A DNA stretch of 64,000 bases, taken from JAWKUK01 sp964402175. GTDB lineage: Bacteria; Planctomycetota; UBA1135; GCA-002686595. Positions 55,141 through 63,917 of this stretch are shown one piece after another. The notes under the pieces were generated by a model. The model was given only the letters and a program-made list of their open reading frames with translations, was not told where the DNA came from and did not search any database. Location of the stretch: contig CAYOBN010000022.1 of assembly GCA_964402175.1 (NCBI GenBank), positions 1 through 64,000 of the forward strand, given 5' to 3'. The position numbers were made by a program, and so were the translations under genes. Each line of letters starts with the position of its first letter. Within the stretch, counting starts at the first letter, position 1.

Positions 55141-55203
55141 GGGAGGTCCCCGTCGATCGCCGCGAGCGCCCTCGCGCAGATCGACGGGGACCTCCCTTTC
55201 TTC
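55141..55203 (+). terminator. Very strong Rho-independent terminator after the pilin cluster
   Basis: A perfect 18-bp inverted repeat, GGGAGGTCCCCGTCGATC at 55141-55158 and its complement at 55179-55196. The loop folds again as CGCGAG-CGCC-CTCGCG, and TTTCTTC follows. It starts 14 bases after the PilX-like stop codon. Confidence 0.85.
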
Positions 55204-55321
55204 AAAGATGCGGCCAGCGGCGCGCTGGCGGCATCTTCGAGCGGCGGGGCGCCAAGCTCTCGGGAGACCTGTACGACCCGTTCTGTTCCGCGCCATCATC
55301 GACCTCGATCCGTACGAGCGC

Positions 55322-56992
55322 TCAGAACAACCCGAACTGGATTGCGAGCGCGTCCGAGTAGGTCGCGGACGGCATCGCACCCGGGTCCGAGTACCAGCAT
55401 TGGAAGTTCCATGTGGTGCCAGGCAGGATCGGCGTCAAGCCGCCCCCTAGGGGCAGCACGGGACGGTTCGTCCAGATGTCGAATCGTCCTTGTGGGCCGC
55501 TGTTGCGCAGTCCGCCGACTGGTCCAGACTGCGGGGCGCCTCCGATACACAAGCTGCCTTGCCAGTTGGCCGGGTCAACGCTGACTTGGTTCCCTTGGCT
55601 CGCGACGACGTACCCGAGCACGTTCCGTGGCAGTCCCGTCACGACCAGGTCCACGGAATAGAGGAGCACCAAGGGCGATCCGAACGCGGAGAGTCGCGCC
55701 GCCGAGCCCGCCGAGTTCACGGCCGCGGGCGCACAGTACCGCATACCGATCGCTTCGCAGGAATCGACGAAACCGTTCCGGTTGTCGTCGAAGTCCAGCC
55801 CGCGCAGGATCTCGCAGGCGTCCGCCGTCCCATCCTGGTCACAGTCGGTCGAGCCCGGCGCGAAGATGTGCCACGAGTCGTGATTCAGCGCGGTTGCCCC
55901 TGGACCGCTGCGTGCCACTGCGGCGATGCCGTCGTGCAGCGCGATCTCCAGGCCCAACAAGCGGCCAGCAAGTGGTGGCGTGGCGCTCACTCCATCGAGC
56001 ACGCGCTCCAATCGGAACGTTCCTGAGTTAGCCAGCTCCTTGTAAACCAGGATCGCGCCTACGGGTTCGAAGGTTCCCATTCTCGCGCCTGGCGCCCCGA
56101 CGAGGAGCGTGCCGCGCGAAAGCCTCAAGTGAGTTCCGAAGTACTCCTGCAGCACGGAATTGACTCCACCGAGCTCTGGCGAATCGATGCGCTGGGCGAA
56201 TGTCCAGCCGTTCAAGCTCGGAATGAAGCGATACACCTCGACGGACTGGCGGGGACGGATCCCCTCACGTGCGATCACGAGCGTACTGCGATCGAGCTCG
56301 ATGGACGTGCCGAAGCGGCCGAATCCCGACACCGCTGCACCGATGGCCTGCTGCCACTCGAGGCTGCCATCGACGAGGCGCCGGTACACCATGACACGTT
56401 CGTTGGCTGGATCCCCGATCGCCAACGTACGTCCATCGAACGCTATGTCCTGCGCAAAGAGCAGATTGCCGCCGCTCGGGCGCGGTACGACCTGATCTTG
56501 GTTCCACACCGCTGCTGCCCCGTCCCAGTCCCAGATCTCGACCCCGATGGGTGAGGAGAAAGCCAAAGTATCGTCGCCGAGCACGAGTCCGTACGAGCCG
56601 TCGAAGGCGAACGGTCTCTGCGGAAGGCGTGATTCGAGCACCCAGTGGGCGCCATCGAAGCGCCATGTCTCGACGGAGCCATTCGAGTGGGCGCTCAATA
56701 CGGCCAATCGATCGCCGGCCAGCGAAAGGGCGCTCCCAAACGGTGCGAATGCAAAGGGCCCGGAGATCACGTCGCCCAGGATGAGCTGGCCGGTCGCGGG
56801 ATCTCTTCGGTAGGTCGTCAGCGACGTGAGGTTGTCGCCGCCGAAGATGACATGCTCGGCGTTGACCGCGATCGGAGCACGCCGAGCGTTGGCGGCGGCG
56901 GCGATGCTGTGGAATCCACACGGGCCCTGTGCCGCTTGGGTTGGGACGCCGCTGAGCGCCAGTGTCACGAGGAGAATCTGCGTTGACTTCAT
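55322..56992 (-). CDS. Secreted propeller-like protein with calcium-loop repeats and shared C-terminal domain
   Basis: A protein of 556 residues with a signal peptide (MKSTQILLVTLALSGVPTQA). Residues 25-380 have repeated FG-GAP-like or propeller strands (GSALSLAGDRLAVLS; GLVLGDDTLAFSSPIGVEI; DIAFDGRTLAIGDPANERV). Two calcium-type loops follow (DCDQDGTADACEI and DDNRNGFVDSCEA), as in dockerin/TSP3-like repeats. The C-terminal 135 residues are the shared domain: YCAPAAVNSAG, GSLCIGG, TWNFQCWYSD, then a hydrophobic ending. The spacing of the two Cys is as in its relatives. It lies 250 bases downstream of the gene at 57244 on the same strand. Confidence 0.82.
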   Translation of the reverse strand: MKSTQILLVTLALSGVPTQAAQGPCGFHSIAAAANARRAPIAVNAEHVIFGGDNLTSLTTYRRDPATGQLILGDVISGPFAFAPFGSALSLAGDRLAVLSAHSNGSVETWRFDGAHWVLESRLPQRPFAFDGSYGLVLGDDTLAFSSPIGVEIWDWDGAAAVWNQDQVVPRPSGGNLLFAQDIAFDGRTLAIGDPANERVMVYRRLVDGSLEWQQAIGAAVSGFGRFGTSIELDRSTLVIAREGIRPRQSVEVYRFIPSLNGWTFAQRIDSPELGGVNSVLQEYFGTHLRLSRGTLLVGAPGARMGTFEPVGAILVYKELANSGTFRLERVLDGVSATPPLAGRLLGLEIALHDGIAAVARSGPGATALNHDSWHIFAPGSTDCDQDGTADACEILRGLDFDDNRNGFVDSCEAIGMRYCAPAAVNSAGSAARLSAFGSPLVLLYSVDLVVTGLPRNVLGYVVASQGNQVSVDPANWQGSLCIGGAPQSGPVGGLRNSGPQGRFDIWTNRPVLPLGGGLTPILPGTTWNFQCWYSDPGAMPSATYSDALAIQFGLF

Positions 56993-57139
56993 GCCTGAGG
57001 ATATGGCCCACAGGGTCGAGATTGTTGGCGAGACCTGCGTTGTGGAAGAGTCTCACCGAGCGTCCCGCCAGGCCCAGCAGGGACGCCACATGCTGGCGGC
57101 TGATCGCCTACGGAGCCATACCCCATGCCACGAAATGCC

Positions 57140-57184
57140 GCGTGCCGCGCACCAGAGACTCGCCGTCTCGGGTGCGCGGCACGC
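57140..57184 (-). terminator. Hairpin downstream of the choice-of-anchor B gene
   Basis: A perfect 14-bp stem (GCGTGCCGCGCACC) with an inner GAGAC/GTCTC stem, 60 bases behind the stop at 57244. On the minus strand it is followed by GGCATTTCG. A second imperfect hairpin lies at 57198-57234. Together they probably end the transcript of the gene at 57244 before the next one begins at 56992. Confidence 0.6.
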
Positions 57185-57243
57185 GCTCTTGGGGTTCGGG
57201 TCCTTCGAAGTCCGCCGTGGGGCTTCGAGGACCCGCGGGAAGC

Positions 57244-59808
57244 CTATTGGAACGTCACTGCGAAGCCGCTCGTGAAGTTCGAGGTCGGCACACCGGCCAG
57301 CGAGTCGCGGAACCAGGCCTGGAAGTACCAGGTCTGGCCGACTTGCGCGGCCACGTTGCCCGTCGGCTGCGGGAGCGCCAGTGCGTCGACCAGCAGCGTC
57401 AACGTCCCGCCCGGGCCGCTGTTCGCGAGCTGCGCGATGTAGCGGCCGATCGAACCACCGACACACAGGTTGCCCGCGCTACCGCCGGGATTCGGCAGGA
57501 ACGCCTGCGTCGACGACGCGACGAAGTAGCCGTTTGCGTTGGGCGTCAGGTCCCGCGCCGTCAGCACGAGGTCGTTGTTCGCCAGCACGTTCGAGCCCGT
57601 CGCATCGATGTACCCCGGGAACCCGGAGGCGTTCGGCACGGCTTGGCAGTACGACTGTCCGATGCCGCCGCCGCACGTGACGTCGGTGACGGAGAAGTCG
57701 TCGATCGCCGCTTCGACGATCGAGCCCGAGCCCAGGTCGGAAGCGACAAAGCGCACGCGCACGGACGCGGTGGGGGGCACGAAGTCCGCGACACGGAAGG
57801 AAGCCTCGATCCAGCCGCCGCCCGTACCGGGGCCCGCCGGGCCCACGACCTCGAGGGTCGTCCACGTGGTACCGCCGTTGTTCGAGATCGAAACGTTGAA
57901 GGTGTCGGCGTTCGGCGACGCGCCTTGGTCGTTCGAGTACCAGCGCCAGTACGTGATCCTAGGATCGGTCAGTCCCGACAGATCGAGCACGGGCGTGACG
58001 AGCGTCGTGAAGCCGCCGTCGACGTCGGCTGCGCCCACTGAGCCGCCCGGGTTGCCCTGGCCGGTCACCCAGCAGAACGTTCCGGTAGGCGTGTGGTCGT
58101 CCTCGGGCTGCGCGGCGGTCCCCACGGGGTTCACGCGCACCCACTGGCCGCTCGTCGCAGTGTCGCCCGGTTGTCCGCCGACCCAACCGGCCGCCGCTTC
58201 CATGTCGTCGTCCCGGGCCGTCGTGGCACCCGCTGCGACGAGGGTCTCGAACGGCGCGCCCGCGCCGCCGGTGGGCAGGGTGATGGTCGAGCCCGCAGGG
58301 GTGCCCGCGGCGAGGTACCAGCGCATGTTCGTCCCGCAGGTCGTCGCGGGGAACGTCGCGCTGTACTGACCGTTGCCGAGGGACTGCAGCGCCGTCGAGC
58401 TGAAGCCGGTGCCGTCATCGAACCACAGCGTCTCGCTGCCCGCGACGAGGTCGCCAGGGGCGCCCTCCGCGATCGTGACGGTCAGCGTCTCGCCGGCGGG
58501 CGACAGCAACGCCGGCGGGCCGCCGACGACTTGGATATCGAGCTGCGCGGTGTCCACCGTCAGCACGAAGAGGCCGCCCTCGATGTCGCTACCGATCACC
58601 GTGCCGCTCGGGAAGTACGGGAAGCAGCTCCACATTCCGTTGAAGCTCGACCCCGTCAAGGACGACGTATCGAAGAAGCCGATCTCCGGCGGATTGTTCG
58701 GATTCGCCGCGATGTCGAACAGTCGCAGGCCGCTCGTGTAGTTCGCCTGGTAGAGGATCCCGTCCTTCGAGTACATGTTGTGCCCGATGGCCGACTCGCT
58801 GCCCTCGAACGCGCCCACGTAGCTGACGGCGCTGAGGTCGGCGACGTTGAAGACGTGGGTGCGTGTGCCGAACGAGCCGTCTTCGTCGAGCTCGTCACCG
58901 AGGTAGAACCGAGTCCGGTCCTCAGAGAGCCATCCCTGGTGGCTGTACGCGCGCGACGGATAGGCGAGCTGCGCCAGCACTACGAGGTTCGACTTGTTCG
59001 TCACATCGATGACGGTGAAGCCGGTGTCCGTACTCCCGTTGTTGAAGCCGCTGCAGCAGAACGCGATCTGGCGGCCAGCGTAGGGGCCCGACGTGTACGT
59101 GACGACTTGGACGTCGTGCACGTAACGATCGACCCACTGTCCGACGAAGGTCGGGTTGCTCGGGTTCGCCAGGCTGTAGATGCGCAGGCCGAGGTTGTTC
59201 CCGCCGCCGCAGCGGTACAGGAAGCCGCTGGTCTCATCGATCGCGACGTTGTGCGTCGAAGCAGAGCCGCCGGTCGTAATCGTTGCTTCGAGCGTGACGA
59301 CGCCGCTGTCGATGTTCGCCAGGTTGATCACCTGGATGCCGCTGCCCCCTTCGCTCACCACGTAACAGCGGTTCTGGTAGACCTTCGGGTCACGCCACGT
59401 GCTGTTGGGACCGTCGATGTTGGCGATCCGCACCGGCAGATCCGGGTTCGTGACCTCGACGAAGACCGTGTCGTTCGTCGTGCACATGATGGCGTACTCG
59501 CGGCCCGACGGGGACACGTAGCCCCAGCAGTCGTTGCCGTTGAAGCCCGGGGAGCCGAGGTCCGCCAGCGTGAGCCACGAACGCAGCCGCACGGACTGCG
59601 ACGCGAAGTTGCCCGCCGCTTGGGTCACGGTCCCGTTGCTGCCGCCGCCGGGTAGCAGCGCGCCCGCGGGGAGGCCGCGCTGGAAGCCGCTGCCGGGCAC
59701 GGGCGCGCGACGGTGGAGGATCTTCGGGTCGTCCTCGTGGGCTATGACCGCCGACGTGAGGGCAGTGGCGCAGGCGAGGCCCAGGAAGCTCGCAGGGAGA
59801 CGTTGCAT
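57244..59808 (-). CDS. Choice-of-anchor B family secreted protein with shared C-terminal domain
   Basis: A protein of 854 residues with a signal peptide (LGLACATALTSAVIAHE). The N-terminal 450 residues match the choice-of-anchor B family: GNDCWGYVSPSGREYAIMCT, THNVAIDETSGFLYRCGG, AYSHQGWLSEDRTRFYLGDE, IGHNMYSKDGILYQANYTSGLR (cited in parts). A jelly-roll-like domain follows (ADTFNVSISNNGGTTWTTL), and the C-terminal 135 residues are the shared domain, with YCQAVPNASG, GNLCVGGSIGRY and TWYFQAWFRD. The family is named for carrying different C-terminal anchors, so the shared domain is a candidate anchor. The terminator at 57140-57184 follows. Confidence 0.88.
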   Translation of the reverse strand: MQRLPASFLGLACATALTSAVIAHEDDPKILHRRAPVPGSGFQRGLPAGALLPGGGSNGTVTQAAGNFASQSVRLRSWLTLADLGSPGFNGNDCWGYVSPSGREYAIMCTTNDTVFVEVTNPDLPVRIANIDGPNSTWRDPKVYQNRCYVVSEGGSGIQVINLANIDSGVVTLEATITTGGSASTHNVAIDETSGFLYRCGGGNNLGLRIYSLANPSNPTFVGQWVDRYVHDVQVVTYTSGPYAGRQIAFCCSGFNNGSTDTGFTVIDVTNKSNLVVLAQLAYPSRAYSHQGWLSEDRTRFYLGDELDEDGSFGTRTHVFNVADLSAVSYVGAFEGSESAIGHNMYSKDGILYQANYTSGLRLFDIAANPNNPPEIGFFDTSSLTGSSFNGMWSCFPYFPSGTVIGSDIEGGLFVLTVDTAQLDIQVVGGPPALLSPAGETLTVTIAEGAPGDLVAGSETLWFDDGTGFSSTALQSLGNGQYSATFPATTCGTNMRWYLAAGTPAGSTITLPTGGAGAPFETLVAAGATTARDDDMEAAAGWVGGQPGDTATSGQWVRVNPVGTAAQPEDDHTPTGTFCWVTGQGNPGGSVGAADVDGGFTTLVTPVLDLSGLTDPRITYWRWYSNDQGASPNADTFNVSISNNGGTTWTTLEVVGPAGPGTGGGWIEASFRVADFVPPTASVRVRFVASDLGSGSIVEAAIDDFSVTDVTCGGGIGQSYCQAVPNASGFPGYIDATGSNVLANNDLVLTARDLTPNANGYFVASSTQAFLPNPGGSAGNLCVGGSIGRYIAQLANSGPGGTLTLLVDALALPQPTGNVAAQVGQTWYFQAWFRDSLAGVPTSNFTSGFAVTFQ

Positions 59809-59942
59809 GCGGGATGTGGCGGCCCGGGCGGGGAGGAAGCGGTGCCCCGGCTCGCCCCTTGAGCCTACCGCGGGCCGCGGGATGTCAAACGACCTCGGGG
59901 TCCGGTCTCATCTTCGCCCCACGCAAGGACCCCCGTACGAAC

Positions 59943-61268
59943 TCAGCGCGGCGGGCCGAGCCAGCGCGCATCGAGGGGCGCCCCTTCGAGCGCTCCCAGG
60001 AATGCGAGCAGGTCCGCTCGCTCGCCCTCCGAGAGCCCGAGCGGAACGAGCAGTCGCTCCTGGTGGTGGTTGCGCCCGCTCTGACCCTCGAGGGTGTCGT
60101 AGAAGTGCACCACCGCGGGGAGGTCGGCGAACTGGCCTTCGTGCATGAACGGCGCGCGGCCAGCGAGGTTCCGCAGGCTGGGCGTGCGGAACTCGCCCCA
60201 CGTCTCGGAGCTCGTGCGAAGCTGTCTCACAGCGAGCGCGCGCTCGCCATCGCGGGCGTCGCTGAACGGGCCCTCGGCGTTGTAGGGGCTAGCTCTCACC
60301 GCCGCCGCGCCGGCGTAGCGCCCGCTGTCGCGCGGCGGCTGTCCGTCGAGCGTCGGCAGGGAGTTGTTGTGGAACTCGCCGTCGCTGAAGTTCGGCCCGC
60401 TGTGACACAGCACACAGTTCGCGCGCCCGAAGAAGAGCGCCGCGCCGCGCTGCGCCGCGGGTGAGAGCTCCGCGACCAGGCGCCCATCGCGCTCGCGCAG
60501 CCCGCGCACGAAGCGATCGAAGGGGGCGTCTCCGCGCACGAGGCGGCGCTGGTAGGCCGCCAGCGCCTTGCCGAACTCGACGTACATGCGGTCGATCGCT
60601 GTGCGCTCGTCCGCGCTCAGTGCGGCCCAAGCGCGGACTTCGGGTGGGCTCGACTCTGCGCCTTCGGGGTCACCGGGCCGCGCAGGCCTAGCGCGCTCGG
60701 GAATGTCTGCCGAATCAAGTGCCGTGGGCAGCGGTCCAAAGAGCGCTGCGTGCGCGGCGCGGTAGTCCGGGTCCCGCAGGATGATCCGCACGACGCCAGC
60801 CCGTGTGACGTCCATCTCGCGCGGATCCTCGGGCGGATCGAGTGCTTGCATCCACAGCGAATCCGCGCGCCCGTCCCACGTCAGCCAGCGGTGGTACGCG
60901 GCGTTCCAGAGGGTCGGCGTATGCCGATTGCCCTGCGACAGCCCGAACGCGAGCTGGCGCCCATCGCTCAGTCCGTGTTCGACCTGGTGGCACGTCGCGC
61001 ACGCGACGCTGCCATCGCGCGAGAACCGCGCGTCGTGGAACAGCGCCTGCCCGTAGCGCGCCGCCTGCGGATCGTCGGCCACCCGGTTCGTCGGATCCGG
61101 CGGCACAGGCGGCAGAGGCGACGCGCGCAGCAGCGCCGTTTCGAGCGCGGGGGTGAGCTCGATCGCGAGCTCAGGCAGCGGGCGCTCGGCCGCCGGCGGT
61201 CCGCCGCAGGCGCACACGAGCGCCAGCAGCGCCGCGAGCGCGCCGGGCCGAGCGCGTGTGCTCCTCAT
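59943..61268 (-). CDS. Diheme cytochrome c peroxidase/MauG-like lipoprotein
   Basis: A protein of 441 residues with a lipoprotein signal (LALLALVCAC, Cys21) and two c-type heme motifs, CATCH at 90-94 and CVLCH at 285-289. The surroundings (ARYGQALFHDARFSRDGSVA; TPTLWNAAYHRWLTWDGRA; FRTPSLRNLAGRAPFMHEGQF) are those of the bacterial CCP/MauG family. These enzymes reduce peroxide or oxidise protein residues in the periplasm. The start ATG at 61268 overlaps the stop of the YtkA-like gene by four bases. Third gene of a three-gene operon. Confidence 0.9.
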   Translation of the reverse strand: MRSTRARPGALAALLALVCACGGPPAAERPLPELAIELTPALETALLRASPLPPVPPDPTNRVADDPQAARYGQALFHDARFSRDGSVACATCHQVEHGLSDGRQLAFGLSQGNRHTPTLWNAAYHRWLTWDGRADSLWMQALDPPEDPREMDVTRAGVVRIILRDPDYRAAHAALFGPLPTALDSADIPERARPARPGDPEGAESSPPEVRAWAALSADERTAIDRMYVEFGKALAAYQRRLVRGDAPFDRFVRGLRERDGRLVAELSPAAQRGAALFFGRANCVLCHSGPNFSDGEFHNNSLPTLDGQPPRDSGRYAGAAAVRASPYNAEGPFSDARDGERALAVRQLRTSSETWGEFRTPSLRNLAGRAPFMHEGQFADLPAVVHFYDTLEGQSGRNHHQERLLVPLGLSEGERADLLAFLGALEGAPLDARWLGPPR

Positions 61269-61711
61269 CGCAGCACGAAGTCCATCTGGGCCCGCTCGGT
61301 CCGCGCCCCTTCGGTGACGTCCACGTGGAACTGCCACGCGCCGACCATGTGGAAGAGCAACCCGTCGGCCCGGTAGCGGCCCGGCGCGAGCTCGTGCAGC
61401 GCCACATCCCGCAGCATGCCGTGTTCGTGCTCTTCCATGCGCGCGTCGAGCGTCACGAGCGGCGGTGTGTACGGCGTCGTCCCATCGGCGCGGTAGAGCG
61501 CGAGCTCGACCGCGAAGTGTTCGTTCAGCGGCACCTCCGACGCGAGCGGTGTGACCTCCGCCACGAAGCGGCCCGCGTTCGACGTCGCGCGCAGCGCCGC
61601 GCCGCGTGTCTCCGGGGTGCTCACTCGGGGCTCGCTTTCGCGCGGCGCGCGCGAGCAGCCGCTGGCGAGCAGAGCGAAGCAGGAGAGAAGCAGGAAGAGC
61701 GGATATCGCAC
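61265..61711 (-). CDS. YtkA/FixH-like lipoprotein
   Basis: A protein of 148 residues starting at a GTG (61711) with a lipobox LLASGC (Cys19). The rest is a beta-sandwich: VPLNEHFAVELALYRADG, then DARMEEHEHGMLRDVALHE and GLLFHMVGAWQFHVDV. The HEHGM and HMVG segments are typical of the YtkA/FixH-type domain found near copper and cytochrome systems; the His/Met residues could bind metal. It is four bases behind the NHL gene and overlaps the peroxidase gene. Confidence 0.8.
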   Translation of the reverse strand: MRYPLFLLLSCFALLASGCSRAPRESEPRVSTPETRGAALRATSNAGRFVAEVTPLASEVPLNEHFAVELALYRADGTTPYTPPLVTLDARMEEHEHGMLRDVALHELAPGRYRADGLLFHMVGAWQFHVDVTEGARTERAQMDFVLR

Positions 61712-61715
61712 GGTT

Positions 61716-63698
61716 TCAGCGCCTCCGGCGCGGGTCGAGCGCTTCGATGTAGAGCCGTGAGCCGAAGCCGCGCAGGACCTCGTCGCCGCGCAGCAACACC
61801 ACGCGGTGGTTTCCGTGGTCGACGAGCAGCGTGCGCCCTTGTGTATCGAACCCGAGGTCCGCCGGCTCATGGAACCAGAGCGGCGCGAGCCCGCGCCCGG
61901 TCAGCCAAGCGCTGTCGCCGCTGGGCGCAGCGGCGGCCTGCGAGGCGAGCCCCGCGCCGCGTCCGAGCGCGCCGACCTCTCGCGCTGTGCCTGCGCCGAT
62001 CCATTCCACGACCCGCACGGTGTGGTGCGCGACGTCCGACGTGTACACACGCCCGTCCGGTGCAACGGCGACGTTGGCCGGGCGCGCTCCTGCGCCGAGC
62101 GAAATCCGCTGTACGGCGAAGTCGCCCTGTGCGATGCGGAACAGCGCTCCCGCGCCTGGATCGGCGACCCAGAGGTTCCCCGCCCCGTCGCGGGTGACGT
62201 CGACCGGCGCGACGGCGCCGTCGGCGCTCGCGAGCAGCACGCGCTCGGGGGCGAGGTCTGCGCCGAGCTTCAGCACCCGCGCGTTGGCGGTGTCGACGAG
62301 CGCCGCGCCGCCATCTGCGAGGTGCTCGAGCTCACCCGGTTCGATCGGTCGCGCCGCCGGATCGAGCACTCCCGCGCCGAGCGCGCCGAGGTCGAGCGCC
62401 TCGACCCACGTCTCGCGCGCGTAGTCGTACTTCAGGGGCGCTGCTTCGTCGATGCGGAGCCGCACGCGCGCGACGCGCCGCAGCGCAGCATCGGCGACGA
62501 GCAGCTCGCGCCGCGCCGCATCGAGCGCCAAGCCTGCAGGGCGCGTGAACATGCCGAGGCGCCGCCCGTGCCCGCCGATCAGCCCGATCTCCGCGGGCTC
62601 CTCGAGCCGCAGGTCGTAGAGCTTCACCGACCGCGACTCGGGCTCCGCGATCACGAGGAACTGGCCGTCGGCGTCGGCGACGCGCCCGAAGTGCGCCGCC
62701 GCTTGCCCGATGCCGACGCGCAGCGGGTCCTCCGGGGGCTCCTTGCCCGGCGCGCGCGCAAAGAGCTGCACGCGCCCGTCGAGCGGCTCGCTGACGGCGG
62801 CGTACGAGCCGTCCGGCGCGACCGCAACGTCGGTGGGGTAGTGCAGCGAGCCCTCGCCCTCACCCGGCCGGATCGCGTGCCGGCCGAACGCGTAGCGCAG
62901 CGTGTACGTCGCGGGGTCGGCCTCCGACGGGCCGAAGACCTGCACGCGGTGGTTGTCCGTGTCGGCGACGAAGACCAGAGCGCGCCACGTCGCGAGGCCT
63001 TGGGGCGACGCAAAGAGGCCAGGGAAGTACCCCCAATCGCCGAAACCCGTGCGCCAGCGCCCGTCGAGCCCGAAGAGCTCGACCCGGGCCGCGTCCGCGT
63101 CGAGCACCGCGAGGGCGCCCTCGGGCCACCCCGCCGACGGCGGCAGGAACCCGACGTCGACCGGCCGCACGAGCTCGCGCCCGGAGAGCACACGCGGGGC
63201 GCCCTCGCCGAGCGGCAGGAGCTGCACCCGCCGGTTGCCCGTGTCCGCGACGGCGACCCAGGTGCCCGCGGCGTCGACCGCGACGCCCTCTGGGGCCCAG
63301 ACCTGCCCGGGGCCGCTGCCCGGTCCTGCGAGGGCTCGGGTCGGTCCACCGGGTATCGGCGCTGCGGTCACGTGGTGCAGCTCCGCGTCGCACCACACCC
63401 AGCCGCCCGGGGGCAGCGCCGCGAGGCCGCTGGGGCGGGACGCCTCCGGCAGGCGGGCGAGCTCCAAAGGGGCGTGGTCGGGCCCGAAGGAGGCCACCGC
63501 GCCGTCCGCCGCGCAGAGGACGAAGAGCGCGCCTCCGGGGCCCGTCGCGACCTCCGTCGGCCGTGGCTGGCCTGCCAGCGTGGCCCGCGGGGCACCGATA
63601 TGGGTCGGTCCGTCGGCCGTGGGGCTCTCCTGGGGCGCTGGGCAGGGGCTGGCGAGCGGCCAGAGGGCGAGGGCGAGTGCGCTGAGGGTCGCGGTCAC
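61716..63698 (-). CDS. Secreted NHL-repeat propeller protein
   Basis: About 660 residues from a GTG at 63698, giving a short signal-peptide-like N-terminus (TLSALALALWPLASPCPAPQ). NHL-type blades are frequent: GPGQVWAPEGVAVDAAGTW followed by VADTGNRRVQLLPLGEG, FVADTDNHRVQVFGPSE, VADADGQFLVIAEPESRSV and TSDVAHHTVRVVEW. Such propellers bind proteins, peptides or substrates. It is the first gene of the NHL-YtkA-peroxidase operon. An open frame to 63755 would include the operator-like inverted repeat and is not preferred. Confidence 0.83.
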   Translation of the reverse strand: MTATLSALALALWPLASPCPAPQESPTADGPTHIGAPRATLAGQPRPTEVATGPGGALFVLCAADGAVASFGPDHAPLELARLPEASRPSGLAALPPGGWVWCDAELHHVTAAPIPGGPTRALAGPGSGPGQVWAPEGVAVDAAGTWVAVADTGNRRVQLLPLGEGAPRVLSGRELVRPVDVGFLPPSAGWPEGALAVLDADAARVELFGLDGRWRTGFGDWGYFPGLFASPQGLATWRALVFVADTDNHRVQVFGPSEADPATYTLRYAFGRHAIRPGEGEGSLHYPTDVAVAPDGSYAAVSEPLDGRVQLFARAPGKEPPEDPLRVGIGQAAAHFGRVADADGQFLVIAEPESRSVKLYDLRLEEPAEIGLIGGHGRRLGMFTRPAGLALDAARRELLVADAALRRVARVRLRIDEAAPLKYDYARETWVEALDLGALGAGVLDPAARPIEPGELEHLADGGAALVDTANARVLKLGADLAPERVLLASADGAVAPVDVTRDGAGNLWVADPGAGALFRIAQGDFAVQRISLGAGARPANVAVAPDGRVYTSDVAHHTVRVVEWIGAGTAREVGALGRGAGLASQAAAAPSGDSAWLTGRGLAPLWFHEPADLGFDTQGRTLLVDHGNHRVVLLRGDEVLRGFGSRLYIEALDPRRRR

Positions 63699-63736
63699 CT
63701 GCGAGACTCTACAGCGCCCCCGGCTCTGGCGGAGCC

Positions 63737-63754
63737 TGTTACGCAGGCGTAACA
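63737..63754. promoter_or_regulatory. Perfect 8-bp inverted repeat upstream of the NHL-YtkA-peroxidase operon
   Basis: TGTTACGC-AG-GCGTAACA, palindromic over 18 bases, lies about 40 bases upstream of the preferred start of the NHL gene. The spacing and symmetry fit a dimeric regulator binding site; no regulator is identified. It may be a weak hairpin instead. Confidence 0.4.
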
Positions 63755-63917
63755 CGGGCTCCTCGGGTTCTCACGGAGCTGGCAGCGCCAGGGGCATCGG
63801 TGTCTACAGCTTGTGGCTCGCAATGCAAGGTAGCACTACAGGTGGTAGTCGATCGTCGGTTCGCGGGCGAGCATCCACCGCCTCCCCGGTTTGGCACAGG
63901 GCTTGCCTCTGCCTGCC

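Noticed and set aside
58093..59655. A plus-strand open frame opposite the choice-of-anchor B gene
   Set aside because: No recognisable protein and the minus strand has a well-supported gene.
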